A program made the position numbers and the translations under genes. 64,000 nt of DNA from Marinomonas algicola. GTDB lineage: Bacteria > Pseudomonadota > Gammaproteobacteria > Pseudomonadales > Marinomonadaceae. The number at the start of each line of letters is the position of its first letter. The first letter of the stretch is position 1. Below the pieces are notes generated by a model. It did not search any database. It was given only the letters and a program-made list of their open reading frames with translations, and was not told the DNA's origin. The stretch is from the NCBI RefSeq assembly GCF_014805825.1, contig NZ_CP061941.1, positions 2,232,001 to 2,296,000 on the forward strand, written 5' to 3'. Positions 36,622 to 46,455 of the stretch are shown here, in pieces.

Positions 36622-37911
36622 ATGATTGGTATCATAATGTTCTTCGTCGCTCTGGTGATGCTTTTATTAGGCTTCCCAGTCGCATTCACTTTCGGTGGGA
36701 TTGCACTCATTTTTGGTGTGTTCGCTGAAGGCTTCGATATGTTTGCTTTTATGCCATTCCGCATACAAAGTTACATGGAAAATACTGTCATGATGGCAGT
36801 ACCACTATTCGTTTTTATGGGTATTGTTTTACAAAAAACACAACTCGCTGAACAATTACTGGAGGCCATGGGGAAACTGTTTGGTGGCGTTCGTGGCGGA
36901 CTGGCCATCTCAACAATCTTAGTGGGCGCTTTGTTGGCCGCCTCTACTGGTGTTGTCGGTGCCAGTGTCGTGGCTATGGGATTAATTTCATTGCCCGTAA
37001 TGCTTAAGTACAACTACAACAAGTCCCTTGCTTGTGGCACCATTTGTGCGTCGGGCACACTTGGTCAAATCATTCCGCCATCGATTATTTTGATTATTCT
37101 AGGCGATGTATTAGGCATTCCTGTCGGCGACTTATTTCAAGCGGCATTGCTTCCAGGCATTGTGTTAATCGTTTGCTACATTATTTATATATTGATTCTA
37201 ACTTATATGAATCCGGACATGGCTCCACCTGTTCCTGCCGATGATTTAAATGAAACTCGTGGCGAGCAAATTCGCAGTGCATTGAAAGCCATTTTACCCC
37301 CTCTTGCTTTGGTATTAGTGGTGTTAGGCTCGATCTTTACTGGCATCGCCACACCAACTGAGTCATCCGCACTAGGTGGCGTTGGAGCCATCGTATTAGC
37401 CTTATTGTACCGTCAATTTAGCTGGAAAATGCTCTTTGATAGCAGTTTGGAAACCGTAAAAGTAACCGCTATGGTGTTTGCTATCCTAATGGGGGCAACG
37501 GCCTTTTCGATGGCTTTTAGCTATACTGGTGGCGATTATATCGTCGAAGAGCTACTCCTTGATTTACCTGGAGAAAAATGGGGATTCATTGCCCTGGCCA
37601 TGTTAGCCATCTTGATTTTGGGCTTCTTTATCGATTTTATCGAAATCGCGTTTATTATTGTCCCAATCCTTGCGCCAGTAGCGGAAGCGCTTGGTATTAA
37701 TATGGTATGGTTTGCTATCCTGATAGCCATGAACTTGCAAACCTCGTTCTTAACGCCACCGTTTGGGTTTAGTCTATTCTATCTTAAAGGCGTCGCGCCC
37801 AGGTCGATCAAAACAACTGATATTTATAAAGGCGTGATTCCATTTATATTGATACAAGTATTGGTTCTGATTAGTATTATTACCTTCCCTGAACTCTACG
37901 GTATGGACTAA
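36622..37911 (+). CDS. dctM: TRAP transporter large permease (DctM family)
   Basis: A 429-residue membrane protein with 11-12 hydrophobic segments. Family motifs include GFPVAFTFGGIALIFG, the ASGTLGQIIPPSIILIILG segment and SFLTPPFGFSLFYLKGVAP near the C-terminus. It is the main membrane subunit that imports substrate with sodium. A terminator follows. Confidence 0.9.
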   Translation: MIGIIMFFVALVMLLLGFPVAFTFGGIALIFGVFAEGFDMFAFMPFRIQSYMENTVMMAVPLFVFMGIVLQKTQLAEQLLEAMGKLFGGVRGGLAISTILVGALLAASTGVVGASVVAMGLISLPVMLKYNYNKSLACGTICASGTLGQIIPPSIILIILGDVLGIPVGDLFQAALLPGIVLIVCYIIYILILTYMNPDMAPPVPADDLNETRGEQIRSALKAILPPLALVLVVLGSIFTGIATPTESSALGGVGAIVLALLYRQFSWKMLFDSSLETVKVTAMVFAILMGATAFSMAFSYTGGDYIVEELLLDLPGEKWGFIALAMLAILILGFFIDFIEIAFIIVPILAPVAEALGINMVWFAILIAMNLQTSFLTPPFGFSLFYLKGVAPRSIKTTDIYKGVIPFILIQVLVLISIITFPELYGMD

Positions 37912-37951
37912 GAGAGAGCTGTCTTTAATAATAAAACTGAGTAGCTAAGAT

Positions 37952-37980
37952 AAAAAGGCAGGATGCATTCCTGCCTTTTT
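37952..37980 (+). terminator. Rho-independent terminator after the TRAP genes
   Basis: AAAAAGGCAGGA pairs perfectly with TCCTGCCTTTTT around a five-base loop. It separates the TRAP operon from the sensor kinase gene, which may still be reached by read-through. Confidence 0.87.
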
Positions 37981-38006
37981 ATCTTTGAAACAACCTTGGT
38001 GATCGT

Positions 38007-39362
38007 ATGAACCTAAAAAGTAAAATTATCTTACTGGCCGTAGTACCTCTTATTGTTGCAACGACGATTATTACCTATTTGAGCTTACAATCTGCAAAAG
38101 AGCTCGCCGCAGAAGAGCTGGCTATTTATGAGTTTAATCTTATTAATGTCAAAAAACAGGCTCTAAAAAGTCATGTTGGCATTGCTATGTCCGCCATAAG
38201 ACCTATTTTAAATGATTACTCTATTGAAGATGAAGCGGCCAAAAAGCAGGTTAAACAGATTCTAAAAAGATTAACCTACGATGATGACGGCTATTTCTTT
38301 GTTTATACAATGGAAGGGGTAAACCTGGTACATCCGACACAACCTATTTTCGTTGGGCAGGACCTTTGGAATTTTCAAGATAAATCTGGTAACCACCTCA
38401 TCCAACACCTAATTGCCGCCGCTCGTGCCGGCGGAGGCTTCCATCGCTACATTTGGGAAAAGCCACCCTATATGATTCAAGAAGATAAGATTGGATACAC
38501 CATCATGATTGAGCGCTGGGATTGGATGGTAGGAACAGGGCTTTACCTTGATGATATTTATGATGAATTAGCCAAAACGCAAGCCATCATGCACTCAAAT
38601 ATTCAAAAAAGTTTCCTAAGTGTGATTACGATTGTTATCGTCACTGTCATTCTTGTTATTCTTTTAGGGTTAGCCATTAATCTTCACGAACATCGACTAG
38701 CGGATTCTCGACTAAAAGAATTAGTACAACGTTTTATGCGAATACAAGTCAACGAAAGGCGTCGTTTTTCCAGAGAGTTACACGATGGCATCAATCAAAT
38801 GCTGGTGTCTTGTAAGTTCCGCGTAGAGCTAGCAACCAATAAATTGAAACGAAATCACACAACGGATGTTATTGAAGCCGAGTTAGACAAAGCCGAAGCG
38901 CTCATTAATCAAACGATCAATGAAGTTAGACAAATATCGCATAATTTACGCCCTACCCTTTTGGACGATTTAGGACTGGATGCGGCCATTAAATCACTAA
39001 CCAGTCAATTTAGTGAGCGTACCGGAGTAGATATTATTTACACAGGCAAATTAATTAATGATTTACCCGATGAAATTGAAATTACCATTTACCGTCTGAT
39101 ACAAGAAGCGTTAAGTAACATTGAAAAACACGCACAAGCAAACAAGGTCACGCTGACTATTTGGCAAGATAAGGCCCATATAAAACTCGAATGTCTAGAC
39201 AATGGCAAAGGCTTTTCTCAAACAGCCGAGCTTTTGCCAGGCATAGGATTAATTAACATGAGAGAAAGGCTTGAGCTAATTGGCGGAGACTTTACACTGG
39301 AATCTAGGAAGGGGGCAGGCACAAAAATTCTGGCTAAGTTGCCTTTAGAGCAAACCCTATAA
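38007..39362 (+). CDS. Cache-domain sensor histidine kinase (NarX/HisKA_3 type)
   Basis: A 451-residue membrane kinase. Two membrane helices (about 7-28 and 200-225) flank a periplasmic single Cache domain, including DDDGYFFVYTMEGVNLVHP. The HisKA_3 site is RRRFSRELHDGIN with the phospho-acceptor His near 257, and a HATPase domain follows (NIEKHAQ, DNGKGF). Cache domains bind small carboxylates, so it likely senses the substrate of the adjacent TRAP system. The partner regulator follows after 27 bases. Confidence 0.88.
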   Translation: MNLKSKIILLAVVPLIVATTIITYLSLQSAKELAAEELAIYEFNLINVKKQALKSHVGIAMSAIRPILNDYSIEDEAAKKQVKQILKRLTYDDDGYFFVYTMEGVNLVHPTQPIFVGQDLWNFQDKSGNHLIQHLIAAARAGGGFHRYIWEKPPYMIQEDKIGYTIMIERWDWMVGTGLYLDDIYDELAKTQAIMHSNIQKSFLSVITIVIVTVILVILLGLAINLHEHRLADSRLKELVQRFMRIQVNERRRFSRELHDGINQMLVSCKFRVELATNKLKRNHTTDVIEAELDKAEALINQTINEVRQISHNLRPTLLDDLGLDAAIKSLTSQFSERTGVDIIYTGKLINDLPDEIEITIYRLIQEALSNIEKHAQANKVTLTIWQDKAHIKLECLDNGKGFSQTAELLPGIGLINMRERLELIGGDFTLESRKGAGTKILAKLPLEQTL

Positions 39363-39389
39363 ACAATACTTATAATGAAAAGGTTACCC

Positions 39390-40031
39390 ATGGCAGACCC
39401 GATAAAAACAATAAAACTGCTCCTGGTCGACGACCATGTGCTGGTATTAGATGGATTGCAAGCTCGATTAGAACTAGAAGATCATATTGAAGTCATAGGC
39501 ACAGCGTGTAATGGCCTAGAAGCATTAAACCAAGCGGATAAGCTCAAACCAGATGTGGTTCTAATGGATGTGTCTATGCCTGTTTTAAATGGGCTGGAAG
39601 CCACGAAACGCTTTCGAGAAGAGCAACCTCTGGTCAAAATCTTAATTTTAAGCATGCACTATGAAAAAGAATACATTTTGTCCCTAATCCAATCAGGCGC
39701 AAATGGCTATGTATTAAAAGACGTCTCCTCTGAAGAGCTTGTTCAAGCCATAACCACGGTTCACCAAGGGGGCACCTACTTTAGTTCAGGCGCGTCAGCG
39801 GCTTTGTTTACCGATACCCTGACAACCAAGCAAAAGGAGCCCTTAACAAAAAGGGAAATATCCGTTTTGAAAGAAGTGGCCACAGGCCTTTCTAATAAAG
39901 AAATTGCTCAATCACTTAACATCAGTGTGCGAACAGTAGAAACCCACAGACAAAACATCAAAAACAAACTTGAGATACACTCATCCGCTGGTTTGATTAA
40001 ATACGCTTTAGACAAAAAACTCATCGACTGA
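39390..40031 (+). CDS. NarL/FixJ-type response regulator
   Basis: About 213 residues from ATG 39390 (AAAGG upstream; the frame has an earlier ATG at 39375). The receiver domain has the DD pair in LLLVDDH, phospho-acceptor Asp near 58 (VVLMDVSMP) and conserved Lys in YVLKDVS. The C-terminal LuxR-type HTH reads LTKREISVLKEVATGLSNKE. It is probably activated by the upstream Cache kinase and controls the TRAP operon. Confidence 0.88.
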   Translation: MADPIKTIKLLLVDDHVLVLDGLQARLELEDHIEVIGTACNGLEALNQADKLKPDVVLMDVSMPVLNGLEATKRFREEQPLVKILILSMHYEKEYILSLIQSGANGYVLKDVSSEELVQAITTVHQGGTYFSSGASAALFTDTLTTKQKEPLTKREISVLKEVATGLSNKEIAQSLNISVRTVETHRQNIKNKLEIHSSAGLIKYALDKKLID

Positions 40032-40061
40032 TCAGTAGATGAGTCGCATTCCTACTGATCA
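40029..40061. terminator. Perfect hairpin overlapping the regulator stop codon
   Basis: TGATCAGTAG at 40029-40038 pairs with CTACTGATCA at 40052-40061 with a 13-base loop. The stem includes the TGA stop of the response regulator. No strong T-run, so termination is plausible but not certain. Confidence 0.55.
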
Positions 40062-40137
40062 AAAGTAAGGGGACCACGCTCGCTCTCATTTTTGAAACTT
40101 ATCTAATCTGCTTAATATCAATTTCTCTGCCCTTTCC

Positions 40138-42735
40138 CTACTCCCTAGGATAACGTTCATGGAAATGATTAGGCGCATTAAAATTAGTGAAACTTAAACT
40201 GATGGAAACATCAAGACTTTCAACACAATGCCACCAGCCAATCGGGATAAAGAGAGAGTCGCCTGGATTTAATAATACAGATACCGGAGTCACATTGGCC
40301 ATCGCGGGATGGCGAGCGACATCAAAGTTTGGATACTCTGCGGCACTGTAAACACCTTTATCATTGTAGAGATACGGCACCTGCATCGCCGGTATTAAGG
40401 TAACTTTTTTCCGACCATAGATTTGCACCAACATGTTGTTCGTCAAGTCATGATGTAACGGAGTAAAGGTACCTTTTGGTCCAAACCAAAGTAAGTTGGT
40501 TGTATCAATTGAATCTTGTTTTCGATAACCCATCGCAAAGTCAGACACGTCGTCAAACAATGGAGACATACTGGAATAGCTGCCTGCTGCGTTATTCGCG
40601 GTCATATAATGATCGTTGCTTGCTCCATGCTGAATCAGTTTGACAAACTCACGCATCAGAATCTTTTTCTTATGTAATACCGAATTACGCTCAAAAAGAG
40701 GATCCTGCTCTCGTCCTTGTTGTATTTCGATTTCTTTATCACCAAATTTTTCTAAAAAATACTCAGGAGTCCATTTAGTTAATGCTGGCCAGTGGTCTAT
40801 CGCCCCGGTCAGAATAACAGGAAGGTGCTTACTGTAATATTGCCTTATAAAATCACTGAAACTTGGCGCCTTACGCTTTTCTATTAAAGCATTATAATGA
40901 ACGTCTAGTGCCGCAAGAGTATCGCACGTCCTTAATAACCAATTGCGTTTATCTAACTCCTGAAAAAGATGCTTTCCAGCATCAACGTAAGGATGATTTT
41001 CAGCCTTTAGCGTCTCTAAAGCACAATCAATTGGTGTAAATCCTTGCTCTACTAGGACTTTTTGTAAATCAATCCCCTTGCTGCCCTTCATAAGGTTTGA
41101 CCCTAACCAGCGCAGCCATTCACTTGGTACAGAGGATTCCTCATGAGGTGAAAGCAGCAATTTACTGGCGCTTTTTCTTAGTATTCCGTGATGCCAACTT
41201 TTCAATTCGCTTAACCAAAAAGCGTACTTAGATGACTGGTCGCGTTTTAATGCGGACAGCAAATTAAGATAAAAAATCGTCGTATAATGACACACTAAAG
41301 CCCAATCAAGGTTACGTCCTGACAGCATTTGGTATTTTTCAAAAATACGTTCCGCTAAATCAGGAGAGCTCAAATTCATCGTAGAAAGATCTTGATGCAA
41401 ATCACCAATTTTACAATTCCCAAAATCAATAACCGCCTTCACTTTTACTTGATTGGTGTCTAAAAGAAGATTGCCGCCATGTAAATCAAAATGACCAAAC
41501 ACCTTGTGTGAATCCGGCACAACTAACGACGCATGGAACGAGAGTGTTTCTTCTAATAGCGCCACCACGGACCCATCTTTCTCTTCAGAGAGTTGCTCTT
41601 TAATTAATGGCAATGACACGCTCCAGGAAGGCACTAAGGGTATTTTTTGTGTCTCAATTTCATCAGGGTGAATTGCATGGAAATCCAACAAGAGTGACGC
41701 TAAGGTGCCTGCTAATTGGTTTTTAGACTCTACCGGTAAATTGTCATAGCGATTTGAATCAAAAACATCACCTTGAATTTTTGCATAACGCCCCATTAAT
41801 ACGGGTTGTTTCACAATGTCAAATTTAGGGATAGGTAAATGAATTTTATCTCGAATACAATCAGTAATCATGGCTTCAGCGATTAACCCTCCACCCCCTC
41901 TATTAAGTCTAGGCAGTTTCAAAATGTACTGATTGTTAACGTCGGCCACCACACTTTCATGGGTGCTAGGAAACAGATGGATGCTGCGTACGACTTGATC
42001 CGAGAAAGCCTTTTCATAGGCAACTTGAATTGACCGACGATCAAACTGATCTAATAAAGTCACATCATTTAGGTCTACTTCGAATATTTTGTTGTCAATA
42101 CGCTTTTCACATAGAAACATTTTTCTATTGGCGTAAGTAGGATCATCATCCGATTGATCCGACAGCAAAACCACCTCTTTATAAATAGTCGAAACAAAAT
42201 CCAATTGCGCCTTTTGTTGCGCCAATGTTCCATGGGATTCAAACAACAAGCAACTTGTCATGCTTGAACACAAGCGAAAAACGTCTTTCCAGCGCTTAAC
42301 CCACAAGGAAATATTAAAGAAAAAACAGATGTCCACTTTTTCACCTAAGATAAAGTGCGTCAGCATTGACAGGTCTTCTTTATCTAGATCAAAGGTATAA
42401 AAGTGGATATTATCAGTACGATTAACGGCTTTTAACGCATTGGCTGCATTGACACATTTTGAGTTGAAATCAACCCCTACACCAAATTCAATTTGATCTG
42501 TCAACGCATGCAATAAACCGCCGTTAGAACAACCAACATCCAGAACCCGCTTATTCGTAAAATCATAAGGAACTTTCGCTAATCGTTTCAGCGGGTCACG
42601 TTGACCTAAGAAGATTTCACCTTGTATCGAGACGGTATGGTAACCCGCAACCATGTTTTTCTCGTCAAACCACTCTTTATCATTTTTTGTATAATCGAGT
42701 ACTTTAAGAACAGACGTTGTTTTGTTTGTCGCCAT
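40138..42735 (-). CDS. Methyltransferase - APH-type kinase - JmjC/cupin_8 oxygenase fusion protein
   Basis: An 865-residue protein of three enzyme domains in one frame. Residues about 55-215 are a class I SAM methyltransferase (VLDVGCSNGG at 64-73). About 250-500 is an aminoglycoside-phosphotransferase/choline-kinase fold with H415, D417, N422 (HFDLHGGN) and DFG at 437-439. About 545-620 matches the helical region that precedes bacterial cupin-like oxygenases. About 630-855 is a JmjC/cupin_8 domain with Fe ligands H761, D763 and H836. All three active sites look complete. No pathway partners are next to it. Substrate unknown; tailoring of a small molecule, peptide or protein is possible. Confidence 0.8.
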   Translation of the reverse strand: MATNKTTSVLKVLDYTKNDKEWFDEKNMVAGYHTVSIQGEIFLGQRDPLKRLAKVPYDFTNKRVLDVGCSNGGLLHALTDQIEFGVGVDFNSKCVNAANALKAVNRTDNIHFYTFDLDKEDLSMLTHFILGEKVDICFFFNISLWVKRWKDVFRLCSSMTSCLLFESHGTLAQQKAQLDFVSTIYKEVVLLSDQSDDDPTYANRKMFLCEKRIDNKIFEVDLNDVTLLDQFDRRSIQVAYEKAFSDQVVRSIHLFPSTHESVVADVNNQYILKLPRLNRGGGGLIAEAMITDCIRDKIHLPIPKFDIVKQPVLMGRYAKIQGDVFDSNRYDNLPVESKNQLAGTLASLLLDFHAIHPDEIETQKIPLVPSWSVSLPLIKEQLSEEKDGSVVALLEETLSFHASLVVPDSHKVFGHFDLHGGNLLLDTNQVKVKAVIDFGNCKIGDLHQDLSTMNLSSPDLAERIFEKYQMLSGRNLDWALVCHYTTIFYLNLLSALKRDQSSKYAFWLSELKSWHHGILRKSASKLLLSPHEESSVPSEWLRWLGSNLMKGSKGIDLQKVLVEQGFTPIDCALETLKAENHPYVDAGKHLFQELDKRNWLLRTCDTLAALDVHYNALIEKRKAPSFSDFIRQYYSKHLPVILTGAIDHWPALTKWTPEYFLEKFGDKEIEIQQGREQDPLFERNSVLHKKKILMREFVKLIQHGASNDHYMTANNAAGSYSSMSPLFDDVSDFAMGYRKQDSIDTTNLLWFGPKGTFTPLHHDLTNNMLVQIYGRKKVTLIPAMQVPYLYNDKGVYSAAEYPNFDVARHPAMANVTPVSVLLNPGDSLFIPIGWWHCVESLDVSISLSFTNFNAPNHFHERYPRE

Positions 42736-43023
42736 AGCTACTTTTATCCCTATATGATTACTAGGACTCGTTAAATTTGCATGTATATCGAGTGTAGCAT
42801 CCCCTGCTTTTATTGTAACTTTAGCCGATATAAATTGACCATAACAAGCTCATAGAGGGTTTGATTGAATAGGACCGCCGATGAATAAAGAAAAATAAAC
42901 ACGACAGAAAACAATAAGCGTAAAGAGATTGAAAGATGATTTATAGGCAACCGAATAGAGCTATTAAAAGTATGTATTTGACACAGAAGATAGGTTTTGG
43001 GGAGATTTGAAATACAAGAAAAA

Positions 43024-43100
43024 TGGCGGAACGGACGGGACTCGAACCCGCGACCCCCTGCGTGACAGGCAGGTATTCTAACCAACTGAACTACCGCTCC
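43024..43100 (-). tRNA. tRNA-Asp (anticodon GTC)
   Basis: The 77-base minus-strand cloverleaf begins GGAGCGGTAGTTCAGTTGG, has anticodon arm CCTGC-CTGTCAC-GCAGG with anticodon GTC, TpsiC arm GCGGGTTCGAGTCCCGT, and ends with the encoded CCA. The acceptor stem GGAGCGG pairs with CCGTTCC with one G-T pair. Confidence 0.96.
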
Positions 43101-43297
43101 ATTTATCAATTAGATCAATCATTTGTATAAACAAACGACCGCTCCAACTCGATGACAGGCATTCTATAGAAAGGATTTATTAGAGGCAACCTTTTTATAA
43201 AATTAAAAATGAAATAATTACGTTACGAGTGATATTTAATGCATTCATTAAGTATTTATTATCTTATTGTGGCTAGCGTGACTGCGATCTAAAGACA

Positions 43298-44563
43298 CTA
43301 GGGTTGAATCAGTATTGCTCTAAAGTCATTGACATTTGTCCTTGTGGGCGCCGTCATTATTAATCCCCCTAAAGTTTCAAAAAATGAGTAGCCATCATTA
43401 TTTTCTAAATACGCTCGTGGACTGAGTCGCTTATCAAGAGCCCGTTGATAAGTAGACTCCAACATAATGGCTCCCGCATTGTCTTCTGAGCCATCGATGC
43501 CATCAGTATCGCAAGCCAATGCCGATACGCCTTTTTCTCCCTTAAGGTCCAAGGTTAAGGCTAACAAGAACTCAGCGTTCCTGCCTCCTCGCCCCCGCCC
43601 TTTTACGGTAACAGTGGTTTCACCGCCCGACAAAATCACACATGGCATCTTACAAGGCTGATTGTATTTTATAATTTGTCGTGTAATACCCGCGTGTACT
43701 TTTGCCACATCACGAGACTCCCCTTCTAGATCCCCTAAAATAATGGGGGTTATGCCCTGAGCAACAGCAAATTCAGCGGCCGCATCAAGTGACATTTGTG
43801 GTGTTCGGATAATAGTATAGCTATTCTGTTCTGACAAAGACGACCAATCTAAAGCCTTTTCTTGCTGCATGTTTAAATACGCCATGACGGTTTCAGAAAC
43901 CTGAATCTCATAACGAGATAGCACCTCAAAAGCATCTTTAATGCTAGTGTCGTCCTGAACGGTCGGACCTGAAGCAATAACACTCGGAGCATCACCCGGA
44001 ACATCTGAAATAGCAAAGGTATGTACGGTTGCAGGAGAACAGTGCAATGCCAAACGCCCCCCTTTTATTTGAGAAAGTTTTTTCCTGACGCAGTTAATTT
44101 CATCAATGCTAGCACCTGAACGCAACAGCTGTTTATTAATCGATTGCTTTTCGGCTAACTCTACTTCTTCTGGAGGCAAAACTAACAAAGATGAACCGCC
44201 ACCAGAAACAAGGAAAATAACACGATCACTCTCTGTCAAACCTTTCACTAGGGTCAGCATTTTCCTAGCGACAATCTGCCCAGCCTGATCAGGAACGGGA
44301 TGAGCGGCTTCAACCACCTCAACCGTATGTGTTTCACACCCATGTTGATAAGGCGTTACCACAACGCCTTCCACACGACCTTTAAAATAGTTCTCAGCAA
44401 TCGAAGCCATTGCCGCGGCCGCTTTACCCGCACCAAGAATGACCGTTCTTCCACCGATAGTAGCGGGAACAGTCGATAAGGCGGCAAGCAGTCCATCATC
44501 TGGGTGCGCTTTTCGGACAGCGACATTGAATAATTCATTTAAAAAATGTTCTGGAGTCATCAT
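43298..44563 (-). CDS. Glycerate 2-kinase (type 2, MOFRL family; GckA/TtuD-like)
   Basis: A 421-residue cytoplasmic protein. The N-terminal DUF4147 domain has LGAGKAAAAMASIAE and VSGGGSSLL near 115-125; the C-terminal MOFRL domain has ILSGGETTVTVKGRGRGGRN. This family phosphorylates D-glycerate to 2-phosphoglycerate; older annotation calls it hydroxypyruvate reductase. Single-gene unit. It links glycerate from glyoxylate, tartrate or sugar-acid breakdown to glycolysis. Confidence 0.87.
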   Translation of the reverse strand: MMTPEHFLNELFNVAVRKAHPDDGLLAALSTVPATIGGRTVILGAGKAAAAMASIAENYFKGRVEGVVVTPYQHGCETHTVEVVEAAHPVPDQAGQIVARKMLTLVKGLTESDRVIFLVSGGGSSLLVLPPEEVELAEKQSINKQLLRSGASIDEINCVRKKLSQIKGGRLALHCSPATVHTFAISDVPGDAPSVIASGPTVQDDTSIKDAFEVLSRYEIQVSETVMAYLNMQQEKALDWSSLSEQNSYTIIRTPQMSLDAAAEFAVAQGITPIILGDLEGESRDVAKVHAGITRQIIKYNQPCKMPCVILSGGETTVTVKGRGRGGRNAEFLLALTLDLKGEKGVSALACDTDGIDGSEDNAGAIMLESTYQRALDKRLSPRAYLENNDGYSFFETLGGLIMTAPTRTNVNDFRAILIQP

Positions 44564-44931
44564 AAGTTAGCCCTTATTTCTTTGTTTCAAATAATTATTA
44601 AACATTGTGTCCGAAAACATCCCTTTTCAAATCAAAACCAATCGACCTGTTTTAACAGTAATACAAATTTCATACCAAAACACTGGTTACTTTGATGCTT
44701 AACAAGATGAAGCGCCATGTAAACCAAACCAATTCAAGGATACTTTCTTTATTTGCGTAGGCTTTTGTGCCAATACAACTTACACTCATTACAAGGGCTA
44801 ACTGGGCTAAGCAAATAACGGCCATACTTCTATTTAGAGAGCATGGTGTTACAAACAGGTTTACTTCCTTGCCAATTTATCACTTTAGTTTATCGTAAGT
44901 AGATAGACACTCACCGATTATAGAGAGTTCT
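44564..44931. other. Intergenic region, nothing recognised
   Basis: The 368 bases separate two divergent genes and must hold both promoters. No operator, RNA or short gene is apparent. Confidence 0.4.
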
Positions 44932-45777
44932 ATGAATTTCAAGATAGTCCATGAAACAACCTATATATTTGATAACAAGGTTTTTCTAGAACCTCACTGT
45001 TTGAGATTTCGACCGAAAAACTCCCCTTTTATTACATTAAAACAGTTTTCTATCGATCTCCAATCCACTCCGGAAGGACATCGTGTCATAGAGGATGAAG
45101 ATCATAATGATGTGGATTTTTATTGGTTTGGAGCGCTAACCAATCGACTTCACATCACAGCGGAAAGCTACCTACAAATCCGTGATTACAATCCTTTTGA
45201 TTTTCTTATTTACCCAGATACCTTTAGCGTTACGCCCTTTGTTTATTCCGATAAACAATTCCAAGTGCTATTTGCCTATTTGCAAAAACTCGATATCGCC
45301 ACCGATTTGATCGATTACTCACAGAAGATACTGCATGATTCGAAATTTAAGACGGTTGAATTTATAACAAATTTAAACGCTCAGATACACAACGACTTTT
45401 TAGTGGAGTATCGTGAAAGTGGGCCGCCGCTTGAGCCTGAAGCGACTTTTAATATCAAAAAAGGCTCCTGTCGAGATTTATCTTGGATGCTTATTGCTGT
45501 ATTGCGACACCATGGTCTGGCGACGCGCTTTGTGAGCGGTTATTTCTACTTCGAAACCGAGCAGCCTATCTATGAATTGCATGCTTGGGTAGAGTCATTC
45601 ATACCCGGCATAGGCTGGTTGGGGTTCGACCCGAGCCATGGCATCTTAACAGGAAACACACATTTTTCAGTGGCATCTAGCTCTACGCCAGAAAATACCA
45701 TGCCCGTTTCTGGTGGTATACGCGGAAGTGCAAACTCGCAACTGATAACCAACTTAATGATAGAGCGGCTTGAGTGA
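44932..45777 (+). CDS. Transglutaminase-like (cysteine protease fold) protein
   Basis: A 281-residue protein with an N-terminal beta-sandwich (IVHETTYIFDNKVFLEPHCL) and a transglutaminase-core domain. The catalytic triad is visible: Cys in KKGSCRDLSWMLIAVLRHHG, His in YELHAWVESF, Asp in GWLGFDPSHG. Members are common in marine proteobacteria, often with circularly permuted ATP-grasp and alpha-E genes, which are absent here. Peptidase, amidase or crosslinking activity cannot be distinguished. Confidence 0.85.
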   Translation: MNFKIVHETTYIFDNKVFLEPHCLRFRPKNSPFITLKQFSIDLQSTPEGHRVIEDEDHNDVDFYWFGALTNRLHITAESYLQIRDYNPFDFLIYPDTFSVTPFVYSDKQFQVLFAYLQKLDIATDLIDYSQKILHDSKFKTVEFITNLNAQIHNDFLVEYRESGPPLEPEATFNIKKGSCRDLSWMLIAVLRHHGLATRFVSGYFYFETEQPIYELHAWVESFIPGIGWLGFDPSHGILTGNTHFSVASSSTPENTMPVSGGIRGSANSQLITNLMIERLE

Positions 45778-45797
45778 TCAGACGGAAAATCAAAAAA

Positions 45798-45838
45798 GCC
45801 ACTACTGAGAGTCCATTCAAACTCAGGTCAACAGTGGC
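45798..45838 (+). terminator. Imperfect hairpin, probable terminator
   Basis: GCCACT and AGTGGC form the outer stem and CTGAG/CTCAG an inner one, ending shortly before GATTTGAAGC. It lies between the transglutaminase-like gene and the converging aldehyde dehydrogenase remnant. Confidence 0.5.
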
Positions 45839-45900
45839 GATTTGAAGCACTCTCAACAATGGCGTCAGCTAAACAAAGGTCTTCATGATGATTATCGAGG

Positions 45901-46185
45901 TTAGCCTTTTGCTCGGTTAATGACTTTACGCACGGTGTATTCCAATAAGCCTTCTATACCAAACTCAACCCCCATACCAGACTGTTTGTTCCCACCAAAG
46001 GGTACGTGAGGCAGTACCTCTGCATGGTTATTTACCCAAACGGTACCGGAATTAAGGGCATCAACCACTTTTTCTAATTCTTCACCTTGAGCGCCCCATA
46101 CTGACCCGCCCAATGCAAACGTATCATGATCGGCCAGTGCTAAAACCTCGTCCAAATCATCGAATGAGATAGATGTTTACCAACC
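45901..46185 (-). pseudogene. Aldehyde dehydrogenase, C-terminal remnant
   Basis: About 90 codons matching only the last fifth of an aldehyde dehydrogenase: SFDDLDEVLALADHD, then GTVWVNNHAEVLPHVPFGG and KQSGMGVEFGIEGLLEYT. The frame is closed upstream by TAA near 46183, and the NAD-binding and catalytic Cys regions are absent. No functional product is expected. Confidence 0.85.
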
Positions 46186-46455
46186 TCTACTTAGCCCGTG
46201 AACACTAACTTTTTCACGCCTCTCTTCGGTAAAAATGGCTCACTTATCACACGCTATCCAAGCATTACTAGTGAAGGCCATTGCCACCAAATAAAGGCAT
46301 GCTGCTATTTTTGAATGCTATCAATAAAAGCTCGAAACACTTACTATAGGCCAAAAGTATCTACCTCAATTCTAGTCACGTATATTAGAGGTTTGTACTT
46401 ACTTAACAATTACTCGGCTCAATTTTCAACCAACATTTACCGAAAGACGCACTTT

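Noticed and set aside
43298..44563. Hydroxypyruvate reductase
   Set aside because: Older label for the same family; the MOFRL and DUF4147 motifs indicate glycerate kinase type 2.
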